Below, piece by piece: positions 1 to 7,119 of a stretch of 22,836 nt of DNA. Under the pieces are notes generated by a model. It was not told the DNA's origin. It saw only the letters and a program-made list of their open reading frames with translations, and searched no databases. Each line of letters begins with the position of its first letter. Within the stretch, counting starts at the first letter, position 1. Made by a program: the position numbers and the translations under genes. Origin of the DNA: CALCCV01 sp964388665 (GTDB lineage: Bacteria > Bdellovibrionota > Bdellovibrionia > Bdellovibrionales > Bdellovibrionaceae); contig CAYMBJ010000063.1 in NCBI GenBank assembly GCA_964388665.1, positions 1 through 22,836 of the forward strand, in the 5' to 3' direction.

Positions 1-4
1 ACAA

Positions 5-32
5 GACAACTCAAATTCGAGGTCGAGTTGTC
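5..32. repeat. 8-bp perfect inverted repeat
   Basis: GACAACTC at 5-12 is matched by GAGTTGTC at 25-32 with a 12-base loop. It lies just beyond the end of the methyltransferase gene that reads leftwards. It could be a weak terminator for that operon or an operator belonging to a gene outside the window. No clean T-tract follows on either strand, so the role is unknown. Confidence 0.45.
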
Positions 33-104
33 AGATCAAGTACTGCGCAATACAAGTTAATGAATCTTACTCATTAGGTCAAATTGCAATCACGCCCTAG
101 TGGT

Positions 105-854
105 CTATGCTCGCGTTGTGATTTTAAGAAGAAGTTCCGCGTCTCTTCCTCCCAGAATGATCTCTTCGTCAGAGCGAAGACCCTGACTTTTTAACCGTTC
201 TTCAGAGTATCCAACAAAGGGCTGCCAACTCCTGCTCTTTAAGCCGGCTTGGTGAAGGCGAGTATGGTAGTCTTCGCCGTAGTACCATTCGGTGCCATTT
301 TCGATATAGAAATCTTCTTTGTGTTCCGGATGCAACTCGCGATACTCATTGGCAGATTGCGTAGGGCCGGCTTGCAGGGATGAGTTAAGAATGGCCACTC
401 CCGAATCTTTGAGTAGGCGGCGAATTTCTAAGAGAACAAGGTGGTCCTCTTTGATAAATGCCAAAACGTGACTGCAGATGATAAGATCAAAAGTCTGGCT
501 AGCAAAATTGAGATTTTTTGCATCATCCAATAAAAATCGATGCGGGGCCCGGATTTCGTCATGAAATTTTGAGGGCTTCTTGTCCACGGCGGTGTATTGA
601 GCATCGCCAATGTGTTTTGGTGTGGTCAGGTAAAGCGCATTCACCTTAGATGGACCAATTTCGAGGATTTGCCTAAGTCCTTTGCCGGAGTCGCGAATGG
701 CTGCAAGCGCATAGGCTAGGGCGCGCGAGCGCGGTTTGGCACCGCAGTTGGGGCACTTTCCCTGCTTTTCCGGGATGCCATAAGTCTCAAATTTAGCAAA
801 GATGGTGTCGCAGACACTGCACGAGAAGGCGTCGGTGGTCGGCGAGTCCTTCAT
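105..854 (-). CDS. Zinc-ribbon class I SAM-dependent methyltransferase
   Basis: The product is a 249-residue protein, probably cytosolic, with no signal peptide or membrane segment. Near the N-terminus are two CxxC pairs (C12/C15 and C34/C37) that look like a zinc ribbon. A methyltransferase-11-type Rossmann fold follows: motif I reads LEIGPS at about 64-69, an acidic residue (VDKK) sits near 91, and there is a FDLIICSHVLAFI strand/helix near 122. The substrate cannot be deduced. The ATG at 854 lies one base beyond the stop of the CheX-like gene, so I prefer it to a TTG at 890 that would overlap that gene; neither has a strong ribosome site. It is the last gene of a probable cheY-like/cheX-like/methyltransferase operon. 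It is not CheR-like, so it is not an obvious chemoreceptor methylase. Confidence 0.75.
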   Translation of the reverse strand: MKDSPTTDAFSCSVCDTIFAKFETYGIPEKQGKCPNCGAKPRSRALAYALAAIRDSGKGLRQILEIGPSKVNALYLTTPKHIGDAQYTAVDKKPSKFHDEIRAPHRFLLDDAKNLNFASQTFDLIICSHVLAFIKEDHLVLLEIRRLLKDSGVAILNSSLQAGPTQSANEYRELHPEHKEDFYIENGTEWYYGEDYHTRLHQAGLKSRSWQPFVGYSEERLKSQGLRSDEEIILGGRDAELLLKITTRA

Positions 855-855
855 T

Positions 856-1371
856 TTACGCAGCAGTGCTGTTGGTCTGCAATTCCCCAACTATGGTCAG
901 AGTGACTGAAAATTGGAGCTTGTCAATTTCGAAGGGAATTGTCAGTGAAGGATTGGCCTGTGTCATAACAGTATGAGCCTTACCAATAACGACATTGGGC
1001 AGTCCCATGCGCAACTTGAAGCCTCTTTCATTCATTCGAGTCTTAATCACACCATTAATTATATTGGCAAGTTCACCTACGCCCTGCTGAACGGCTTGCT
1101 CTTCCAGGCTATTAAAATCCATGCCATAGACCTTTTTCAAAACATGAAAAATTGTAGACGATGGAAAGCTAATCAAGCAAACGGCGTCCATTGCCTCTTG
1201 GGTGAGGCTAACGATGCCAGTAATGTCACCCTGAGCATGACCGTCTCGTGAGACTTGAAATTGCATTGGTGACGGAGACAGGCCGAGCATGGTTTCAAAG
1301 GTGATTTTAACGCCTTCGCTTAAATGCAATGCTAAATCTTTATCTAAGCTCAGCTGCGAACTTGTTCTCAA
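856..1371 (-). CDS. CheX-like chemotaxis phosphatase
   Basis: The product is a 171-residue soluble protein resembling the CheX/CheC/FliY phosphatase family, which dephosphorylates CheY~P. The key signature is visible: GVGELANIINGVIKTRM at about 97-113 contains the ExxN active-site pair E100 and N103 on a helix, followed by beta strands (LTIPFEIDKLQFSVTLTIVGE). There is one ExxN centre, as in CheX, not two as in CheC. The start is a TTG at 1371. It is supported by a strong Shine-Dalgarno AAGGAAGG (minus strand, 1378-1385) with a 6-base spacer. The gene begins 18 bases after the stop of the CheY-like receiver gene, so the likely substrate is that receiver. The family call is good; a CheC-like or FliM-like relative is the alternative. 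Confidence 0.82.
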   Translation of the reverse strand: MRTSSQLSLDKDLALHLSEGVKITFETMLGLSPSPMQFQVSRDGHAQGDITGIVSLTQEAMDAVCLISFPSSTIFHVLKKVYGMDFNSLEEQAVQQGVGELANIINGVIKTRMNERGFKLRMGLPNVVIGKAHTVMTQANPSLTIPFEIDKLQFSVTLTIVGELQTNSTAA

Positions 1372-1389
1372 ACTAAACCTTCCTTCTAC

Positions 1390-1800
1390 TTATACAGCTT
1401 TTGCTTCATTTCCAAAAAATCGTGTGAGCTTTTTATCGATCAACATGGGTGAAAAAGGCTTCACCAAGTAGTCATCAGCTCCCGCTCGAACCGCTTCCAT
1501 GATAAAGCTGGATTCGGACTCAGCTGTCACCATGATAAAAGGTGTCTTTTTTATCGCCTCATGGCCTTTGCAAAATTTCAACAACTCCAGGCCATCCATT
1601 TCTGGCATGTTCCAGTCTGAAAAAATAATGTCAAATTTGGCTCCGGAATTAATTTTTTCCAAAACCATATCCTTGGCTTGCTTGCCATTGGTGGCTTCGG
1701 AAATATTCTTTATTCCAATTCCATTGAGAGCATTTTTTAGCATCATTCTTACCATCTCAAAATCGTCGACGATAAGTACGTTTATTTTATCTTTACTCAT
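1390..1800 (-). CDS. CheY-like single-domain response regulator
   Basis: The product is a 136-residue stand-alone receiver domain. All phosphorylation residues are present: the acidic pair D12/D13, the phospho-acceptor D62 in FSDWNMPEMDG, T92 in MVTAES, Y111 and K114 in YLVKPF. There is no output domain, so it should act by protein-protein contact as CheY does. The SDWNMPEMDG context is typical of motility CheY proteins. A strong ribosome site AAGGTGG (minus strand, 1807-1813) sits 6 bases before the ATG. The next gene encodes a CheX-like phosphatase and the upstream gene a FliG-C-like protein, which suggests a receiver, phosphatase and effector set. The cognate kinase is not visible here. 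Confidence 0.92.
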   Translation of the reverse strand: MSKDKINVLIVDDFEMVRMMLKNALNGIGIKNISEATNGKQAKDMVLEKINSGAKFDIIFSDWNMPEMDGLELLKFCKGHEAIKKTPFIMVTAESESSFIMEAVRAGADDYLVKPFSPMLIDKKLTRFFGNEAKAV

Positions 1801-1831
1801 TTAAGACCACCTTTTTTGAACCTTTCATTCC

Positions 1832-1860
1832 ATTATAATCACTCTCTTCACTTATCGAAA
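1832..1860 (-). promoter_or_regulatory. Candidate promoter of the cheY-like operon
   Basis: A perfect TATAAT reads on the minus strand at 1837-1832, about 32 bases before the CheY-like ATG. The -35 region near 1855-1860 (TTTCGA) is a poor match. It sits in the 128-base gap after the FliG-C-like gene, so the receiver operon may have its own promoter in addition to any read-through. Confidence 0.4.
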
Positions 1861-1928
1861 GAACAGACTTATTTCTTTAGCTAAAATACTGTAATTTTAT
1901 AACTTTCTTCGACCTAGGTTGAGTTCGA

Positions 1929-2690
1929 CTAGGCGATGCGCTTAATCTGCTCGATTTTTCCCCTCAAAACATTAACCTCATGTTTTAACTGCGTATTCTC
2001 AGTCGCAAGCAGATTGAGTTTCTTTTTGAGAAAATCAATCTCTTCTTTATGATTGCCTTTGTCGGTTGAAAATTCCTTAGCCGATTCAGCGGCTTTGTCG
2101 AAACGCAGCTGTGGCTCAAAAATGCTCGCAGCACTGACTTCGCCGCTGTCTTGACCTAGGTCTGTGGATGCGTCACTTGAAGTCGCCGTGTCTAAGTGGG
2201 TGTCCAATTGGATTCCTTGGGCTAGCTGGTCCTCAATGTTTTCGGGTATTACCAGATTAGGATCAATCTTTTCTAATCGAACGAGACCTTGTTTTATCAA
2301 ATCCCGAACTTCAACGACGACTTTGCTCAAGCAAGTCGAAGTCTCAGCTGGAGTTGGACTTTTTTCAGCCATGATTTGCAAGATCTTTCTCTTTGTTGCA
2401 TTGGGAATGCAACCCATAATCTCGTCATTCTTTTCCTGGGAATTGCTATGCAGGGCGACGGCCAACGTCAGCGGCTGCAGGCGAGAAAGAATCTCTGACA
2501 AAAACTCTTGCGGCCATGCAAAGATGATTTCGGCACTCAGTAGTTTACTTCGCAACATCTTTTCCCAGCCAGGATTTTCTTGAGCTATGAGGCCCAAGAA
2601 TTGCTCCTGCTTTTGTTTTCCTGATGTTTCAATGAGGGTTAGGAGTTGTTGAAAGCCACCCTTTTTCTTATATCTGTCTAGCATGCCCAT
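1929..2690 (-). CDS. FliG C-domain-like protein with coiled-coil tail
   Basis: The product is a 253-residue soluble protein. Residues about 10-145 resemble the FliG C-terminal region of the flagellar switch: an ENPGWEKMLRSKLLSAEIIFAW segment, LSEILSRLQPLTLAVALHS, an IMGCIPNATKRKILQIM helix, then a helix ending GLVRLEKI like the FliG end. It lacks the FliF-binding N-domain and the EHPQ motif of full-length FliG (usually about 330 residues). Residues about 155-205 are acidic and Ser/Asp-rich. Residues about 206-253 form a heptad-like coiled coil (IDFLKKKLNLLATENTQLK onwards). It lies upstream of CheY-like and CheX-like genes, so it could be a non-flagellar target of the receiver. The start is ATG 2690 or ATG 2684; each has an AGG-type site. 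The FliG assignment rests on visual pattern matching only. Confidence 0.68.
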   Translation of the reverse strand: MGMLDRYKKKGGFQQLLTLIETSGKQKQEQFLGLIAQENPGWEKMLRSKLLSAEIIFAWPQEFLSEILSRLQPLTLAVALHSNSQEKNDEIMGCIPNATKRKILQIMAEKSPTPAETSTCLSKVVVEVRDLIKQGLVRLEKIDPNLVIPENIEDQLAQGIQLDTHLDTATSSDASTDLGQDSGEVSAASIFEPQLRFDKAAESAKEFSTDKGNHKEEIDFLKKKLNLLATENTQLKHEVNVLRGKIEQIKRIA

Positions 2691-2711
2691 ACCTGTCCTA
2701 TCGCCGCCCAG

Positions 2712-2717
2712 ATTATA
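2712..2717 (-). promoter_or_regulatory. Candidate -10 box of the FliG-C-like gene
   Basis: TATAAT reads on the minus strand at 2717-2712, some 22 bases before the ATG at 2690. That would give a very short leader. No convincing -35 element and no FliA-type (GCCGATAA) element is visible. Confidence 0.35.
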
Positions 2718-2832
2718 AACTTAACGTCGCTTTAGGCACTTTCTCATTTTTAGCCGAATTGAACGGCGCTCCTCTGGCGCAAATCATCTAAAAGTGGAAC
2801 AGGGCAAATTTTTTTAAGTGGTCACGGGTGGA

Positions 2833-2887
2833 ATGAGAATTGCTCTGTCTCATTGTGAGGCCAATGATTGAATTTGTATCGGCCTCA
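2833..2887 (+). promoter_or_regulatory. Leader with chained inverted repeats before the barrel gene
   Basis: Four segments can pair in alternative ways. ATGAGA (2833-2838) pairs with TCTCAT (2848-2853). CTCA (2849-2852) can also pair with TGAG (2856-2859). TGAGGCC (2856-2862) pairs with GGCCTCA (2881-2887). The Shine-Dalgarno AGGAGG (2895-2900) and the ATG (2908) follow directly. This is either a structured leader RNA or overlapping operators. Confidence 0.45.
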
Positions 2888-2907
2888 ATGAACCAGGAGG
2901 TTTTATA

Positions 2908-3648
2908 ATGTATAAAAAATTGACAAGTGTAAGGGCAATTGCCTTTTGCCTGATGTCGACAACTTTTTTGGGTTTGCCGTCCTTGGCGACTTTAAACTCC
3001 AACAAGATTGCTATACCCTCTGGGGCAAAGACCGAATACAAAGAGGTTGCAGATATTCAAAAATCTTTAAAGAAACATCGTCGGATTCGTTACAGTAAAC
3101 ACAAATTCGGAGTCCATTTGGGCGGAGGAATTGCCGAATCAAAATTTGACTTTGAAGGCCGACCGCGATTCAACTCACTTTATGATGCGCGAACTGAGGA
3201 CTCACTGACCCATACGGATATCAATTTGGAGCTGGGCTACGCCTATCATTTTAACCCAAGAATACGCGCCGAAGCTGATCTCAGCTACGCGATGAATCCC
3301 GACGATCAAAATCGGCTGAGTGATTCAGTGAGAATCAACTTTAACGATCAGCTCAGGATCGCTTCTTTTGTCAGTTTCAGAGTCTATCGCTCTGCAAACC
3401 TCAAACTCTTCACTGGCTTTGGTTTGGGAATGCAGTCTTATCTCAATCAAGAGGTTCTTGTAAATGGGCCTGGAATACTTGCTAAGCTTGAGGCCGAGTT
3501 CAAAAACTTGTCTGTTAAGTTAACGCCTTACTATTTTCGCCACACCATTCAAGATGGCTACGAGATCCGTAATTTTGATGTCGAATCAGGTTCGGCCGTT
3601 AATCAGATTGGTGCAAACCTCAGCGTCGGCTGGGTAGGGGCTTTTTAA
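2908..3648 (+). CDS. Predicted outer-membrane beta-barrel protein
   Basis: The product is a 246-residue exported protein. An N-terminal signal peptide is seen (MYKKLTSVRAIAFCLMS, hydrophobic core, LPSLA cleavage zone near residue 28). A Lys/Arg-rich stretch follows at about 50-66. After that come alternating strands typical of an eight-strand-type barrel: FGVHLGGGIAESKF, DINLELGYAYHF, RIRAEADLSYAM, LRIASFVSFRVY, NLKLFTGFGLGM, LSVKLTPYYF. The protein ends in ...SVGWVGAF, with the terminal Phe expected of a BAM-recognised last strand. It resembles OmpA/OmpW-like small barrels in layout, but no family is recognised. The AGGAGG site at 2895-2900, 7 bases from the ATG, fixes the start. Its stop overlaps the start of the next gene by one base (TAATG), so the two are translationally coupled. 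Confidence 0.78.
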   Translation: MYKKLTSVRAIAFCLMSTTFLGLPSLATLNSNKIAIPSGAKTEYKEVADIQKSLKKHRRIRYSKHKFGVHLGGGIAESKFDFEGRPRFNSLYDARTEDSLTHTDINLELGYAYHFNPRIRAEADLSYAMNPDDQNRLSDSVRINFNDQLRIASFVSFRVYRSANLKLFTGFGLGMQSYLNQEVLVNGPGILAKLEAEFKNLSVKLTPYYFRHTIQDGYEIRNFDVESGSAVNQIGANLSVGWVGAF

Positions 3649-5210
3649 TGCTGATGGAAAAAGTCCGATGTTTTTTTAATGTCGAAATCAAACGGGTAGC
3701 TCGAGGCTTGGAGCCATTTAAACTAGGAGCATTGGTCTTAGGACTCACCTTGTCTTTGGCTTCGTTAGCGAACGCCAGTTCAAGATCTTGCCCATTCATG
3801 GATCCAGGCAAGAGTCTGAGGAATCTTGTTACCTCTAATGTTGGACACTATTGGTGTGCAATTTCTGACATCATTTCTACTGAGTACCCTGAACTGAATC
3901 AATTGAATCAGGCTGGGTTTGTTATTGGGGATCCACATTTTGGAAATGTAATGGACTATTCATTTGGTCGAGAATCAGGATTGACCCTTGCTGACATAGA
4001 TGATGTTGGCGAAGCTCCTTTGTTTTTGGACTTCTTACGCTACCTCGTGTTTCTTGAAGCTTTCGAATCGGACGACCTAATAAAAATTCAAGCTGACCTA
4101 AACGACAAACGGTCTAGCGGCAAAGGCCCAAAGATCAATTTTGAATTAAAAAAAACTATAGAATCTTACGTAGCGGGGTTGAGTCAGGGTAAGAGCAATA
4201 GTGCGCCAGCTGTAATGCGGGAAAATTTCAAACAAAATCAGAATCTGTCAGAGACCTTTTTGGATTGGATGGACAACCTTTTTGACACATCCAATCGAAG
4301 CGACGTAGTGATGGAACACTTTTGTTGGTCTGGGACCGCCGAGCTTTGCGTTGAAGGAAGTAAGCCAAAAGCTGAGGGTGGAAAATTTAAGAAAGAGATG
4401 ATAGAACGCGAATCTTTACTTGCAGAAGATAAATTACAAGAGAATACGAAGGTAGCGCAGCATTACTTAACGGACTTGAGAAAAAGTCTTTCAAGGACAG
4501 GTGGCATCGAGGTTCGCTATGTGACGGATCCGGCGGCCATACTGGGGACAGTCGGACTGTTTCGAGCAAGTATAAATACGCTACTTCAGGGGTACCTATA
4601 TAACGACATATCATGGGCGATCAAAGATAGCGCCGTGGGTATTCGAGACAGTGGCAGCAGTGCTGGCTTGCTGAGAGTCTGGTTGGCGATGGAAGCCGAT
4701 ATCCCTAGTCTTGGGCATGTGCATTCTGTCGTCGAGTTTAAGGAGCTGACCGAGTCGGCGATACTTCAAATCAATCGACATCAAATGGAAGGCATCGAAT
4801 CGAGAGTGCGAGCTGTGCTTGAGGCTTACACTGACGTGAAGTCAGATTCTCCAGAAATTGGAAACTCATCAAGCGAGCAAAGCTACTTAGGAGATTTTGC
4901 TGTCGTTAAGGTCGGCGAAAGGTATTTTTGGAGGCGGCCACGACATTTTCAGAATTATAACATTGGTGATTTTATTGAATCAAGTGCTGAAGATCTTCCT
5001 GCTCTTTCTAGATATTTAGCTTACTGGCTGGGATATCATCATGGTAAACAAGCCGAGGGAGCGAATTTACACGCGGCTTTGGAGCTGCTCAGGAGCGGCA
5101 ACCAAGAAAGCGACAAGGAAAAAAGCGATAAACAAGAAGCTTTTAAAGACAAATTAAAAAAGGTGATTAAGGCCTATTTAAGAGAGCTCGAAGGGCGAGC
5201 TGGAAACTGA
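3648..5210 (+). CDS. Exported DUF2252-like (kinase-fold-type) protein
   Basis: The product is a 520-residue protein of unknown function. A long basic n-region is followed by a signal-peptide core (LGALVLGLTLSLASLANA) with probable cleavage after about residue 44. The mature part carries landmarks of the DUF2252 family: GDPHFGNV at 94-101, LADIDDVGEAPLFLD at 114-128, IKDSAVGIRDSGSSAG at about 325-340, VVEFKELTESA at 361-371 and YHHGKQAEG near 463-471. DUF2252 proteins are related by fold to aminoglycoside-phosphotransferase-type kinases, and GDPHFGN plus the DIDD segment would be the catalytic-loop and metal-binding region. The family is usually about 400-480 residues and, as far as I know, usually cytosolic, so export here is unusual. 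The start ATG overlaps the previous stop (TAATG); a second in-frame ATG lies two codons on. A Lys/Glu-rich helix closes the protein. Confidence 0.72.
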   Translation: MLMEKVRCFFNVEIKRVARGLEPFKLGALVLGLTLSLASLANASSRSCPFMDPGKSLRNLVTSNVGHYWCAISDIISTEYPELNQLNQAGFVIGDPHFGNVMDYSFGRESGLTLADIDDVGEAPLFLDFLRYLVFLEAFESDDLIKIQADLNDKRSSGKGPKINFELKKTIESYVAGLSQGKSNSAPAVMRENFKQNQNLSETFLDWMDNLFDTSNRSDVVMEHFCWSGTAELCVEGSKPKAEGGKFKKEMIERESLLAEDKLQENTKVAQHYLTDLRKSLSRTGGIEVRYVTDPAAILGTVGLFRASINTLLQGYLYNDISWAIKDSAVGIRDSGSSAGLLRVWLAMEADIPSLGHVHSVVEFKELTESAILQINRHQMEGIESRVRAVLEAYTDVKSDSPEIGNSSSEQSYLGDFAVVKVGERYFWRRPRHFQNYNIGDFIESSAEDLPALSRYLAYWLGYHHGKQAEGANLHAALELLRSGNQESDKEKSDKQEAFKDKLKKVIKAYLRELEGRAGN

Positions 5211-5235
5211 TCCTTCAGTAGGTCGCTATGATTTA

Positions 5236-5262
5236 GACAGCTGTCAACCCAAGTGCAGTTGA
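5236..5262. repeat. GACAGCTGTC palindrome and overlapping inverted repeat
   Basis: A perfect 10-base palindrome GACAGCTGTC lies at 5236-5245. It overlaps a looser inverted repeat TCAAC (5244-5248) / GTTGA (5258-5262). It is in the 164-base gap before the first vWA lipoprotein gene and could be an operator. No terminator is evident after the DUF2252-like gene. Confidence 0.35.
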
Positions 5263-5377
5263 TGGCAAAGGTGGGGTGTCCAAAGTGATCACGTAGAGCC
5301 AGAGTTTGCTCTAAAGACAACAGAGGAGAGCTGGCGTCTCAGTTTTAGGCACGGCCCTTGCTTAGTAGTTAGTTGTG

Positions 5378-6550
5378 ATGAAAGTGAATTTAAATCCCTT
5401 TTCTGCAAGAGTCGTAAAAAAGTGGTGGTCCGCGCTGCTGGCCGCTTGTGTTGTGGGCGGAGTCTATGTCGGCTGTGCCGAGCAAAAATTCGAGCGTGCC
5501 AATACCGAGGGCTGCACTGCAGACGAAACTTGTGAAATTGTTCAGAATAAAGAGAGCTATGAGTACGATATCGAAGTGGGATATCCTCAGGTGGACATTT
5601 TATTTGTAGATGACAATTCAGCCTCAATGTCTCCAGAGCAGAAAAAGATTGCCGAAAAATTTTCAAACTTTATTGCCACTCTCAAGAATTCGAATGTGGA
5701 CTATAGAATTGCTATAACGACCACTGACATCTCTTCTGCAAAAAATCCAGCTCGAACAATTAATAAGAACGGAGCCTTGCAAGATGGCAAGCTCATTCAG
5801 TTTTCAAATGGTGAGTATTTCCTGACTGGTGGTTCGGGTTCCTTGGCACAACAGGTGGCCATGTTTAACGAGCAGATTCAAAGACCCGAGACTCTTCAGT
5901 GTGATCAGTTCATTACCAATTGGAACTCCGCAAGTGGCTTGGATTATACAGCTGAGTACGCAAAAAATTGTCCTAGCCAAGACGAGCGCGGCATCTATGC
6001 CGTTAACAATGTGGTGTCAGAAAACCCACACAGTTTCTTGCGGCCAAAGGTCAACTTCGCATTGATCATCGTTTCAGACGAGGATTTGCGCAGCCAGCTC
6101 TACTATTACAATTACGAGGAGTACAAATTGGCGAGTCTCGACGAGCCAGAAACGCTAATAAGCAATCTAAAGAGCAAGTTTCCGAATAAGGCGATGACCA
6201 CCTATCCGATCATAGTGACCACAGAGAGCTGCAAAGCGCAGCAAGATCAGCAGGTCAACGGTGTCAAGAGCTCCTACGGATTAAAGTATTATGATTTGGC
6301 AAGGCTCACAGGAGGCATGGTCGGCGACATTTGCGCCGCCAATTACACCAATCAGCTGGGTGTGATCAGCGCAAACATCATAGATAAAGTGAGTCAGGTT
6401 GAGCTTCATTGTGGAAATCCCCTCGAACTCGAAGTGACCATGACAGGCTCTTCAATAGATGTTGAGTACACTCTTGAAGGCAAGAACCTCAAGTTTGAAA
6501 AGAGCTTGCCGCCGGGAAGCAAGATACATATCAAATACCAGTGCACCTAG
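5378..6550 (+). CDS. von Willebrand factor A-domain lipoprotein (paralogue 1)
   Basis: The product is a 390-residue predicted lipoprotein. Basic residues (ARVVKKWW) precede a hydrophobic stretch ending VYVGC, with the putative lipidated Cys near residue 33; Tyr at -3 makes the lipobox atypical. A vWA domain begins at about 70: VDILFVDDNSASMS contains the DxSxS metal-site (MIDAS) motif. Later come YRIAITTTDIS, ALIIVSDEDLR and a Cys-containing C-terminal module. The whole protein aligns by eye with the vWA lipoprotein at 18647-20314, including four Cys positions near the end (ESC, DIC, HCG, YQC). vWA domains bind protein ligands through a divalent ion, so a surface adhesion or scaffolding role is plausible. 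The start may be ATG 5378 or the adjacent GTG 5375; no good Shine-Dalgarno is visible, so translation may be weak. Confidence 0.8.
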   Translation: MKVNLNPFSARVVKKWWSALLAACVVGGVYVGCAEQKFERANTEGCTADETCEIVQNKESYEYDIEVGYPQVDILFVDDNSASMSPEQKKIAEKFSNFIATLKNSNVDYRIAITTTDISSAKNPARTINKNGALQDGKLIQFSNGEYFLTGGSGSLAQQVAMFNEQIQRPETLQCDQFITNWNSASGLDYTAEYAKNCPSQDERGIYAVNNVVSENPHSFLRPKVNFALIIVSDEDLRSQLYYYNYEEYKLASLDEPETLISNLKSKFPNKAMTTYPIIVTTESCKAQQDQQVNGVKSSYGLKYYDLARLTGGMVGDICAANYTNQLGVISANIIDKVSQVELHCGNPLELEVTMTGSSIDVEYTLEGKNLKFEKSLPPGSKIHIKYQCT

Positions 6551-6594
6551 CCTGAACTCGACTTGAAATTGGTATCAGATGCGATAAGCGTCCA

Positions 6595-7119
6595 TTAGAT
6601 GCCGGCTTTGAGTCTTTCTTCGTCGTCTACGTGGGTGAGGATGCCGCCCTTAAGTGCCGGTCTGTAGGCGAGGTGGTTGATTCCGTAGATAAAATCAGCC
6701 CCTGCCGTACCTGGAGTTTGCCACTCGGGACCCATTCTCACAGCGTCCACTGGGCAGGCCTCTTCACAGTAGCCGCAAAAAACACAGCGAAGAATATCGA
6801 TTTCGTAGGAAATTGGATATTTTTCCACCTCAGGATCTTCGTGCTCTGAAGCGACAATGCTGATGCATTCTGCGGGACAATTGGTTGCACAGAGCATGCA
6901 AGCTGTGCAGCGAAGGGAACCGTCTTTCTTCACAGTCAAAACGTGATTGCCCTTAAAGCGAGGAGAGTACTCGTACTTTTCTTCAGGATAGTTCAGCGTG
7001 ATCATGTCCTTGCGATTAAAGAGATTCACCAGTAGGTGCTTCATCGTGATGCTTAAGCCGCCGATAATTCCGGGTAGATACCATTTGCTCTTTTTATTTT
7101 GATTGTGCACGACGGTCAT
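6595..7119 (-). CDS. nuoI: NADH-quinone oxidoreductase subunit I (ferredoxin-type)
   Basis: The product is the 174-residue complex I subunit that carries two [4Fe-4S] clusters (N6a, N6b) and passes electrons from NuoG towards NuoB. Both motifs are intact: CTACMLCATNCP (C71, C74, C77, C81) and CVFCGYCEEACP (C112, C115, C118, C122). The flanking NHVLTVKKDGSLRC and VRMGPEW context is typical of the family. The ATG overlaps the nuoG stop (ATGA), and an AGAGG site lies 6 bases before it. It is the last gene of the nuo run, and nuoH, which often sits between nuoG and nuoI, is absent here. The vWA lipoprotein gene ends convergently 44 bases away with no convincing terminator between them. Confidence 0.96.
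   Translation of the reverse strand: MTVVHNQNKKSKWYLPGIIGGLSITMKHLLVNLFNRKDMITLNYPEEKYEYSPRFKGNHVLTVKKDGSLRCTACMLCATNCPAECISIVASEHEDPEVEKYPISYEIDILRCVFCGYCEEACPVDAVRMGPEWQTPGTAGADFIYGINHLAYRPALKGGILTHVDDEERLKAGI

Noticed and set aside
2164..2583. 139-codon open frame antisense to the FliG-C-like gene
   Set aside because: The sense frame has domain similarity and neighbours in the same direction; the antisense frame has neither.
6551..6594. Possible convergent terminator between vWA paralogue 1 and nuoI
   Set aside because: Only a 5-bp stem with a wobble pair (GATGC/GCGTC) is present and no T-tract follows.
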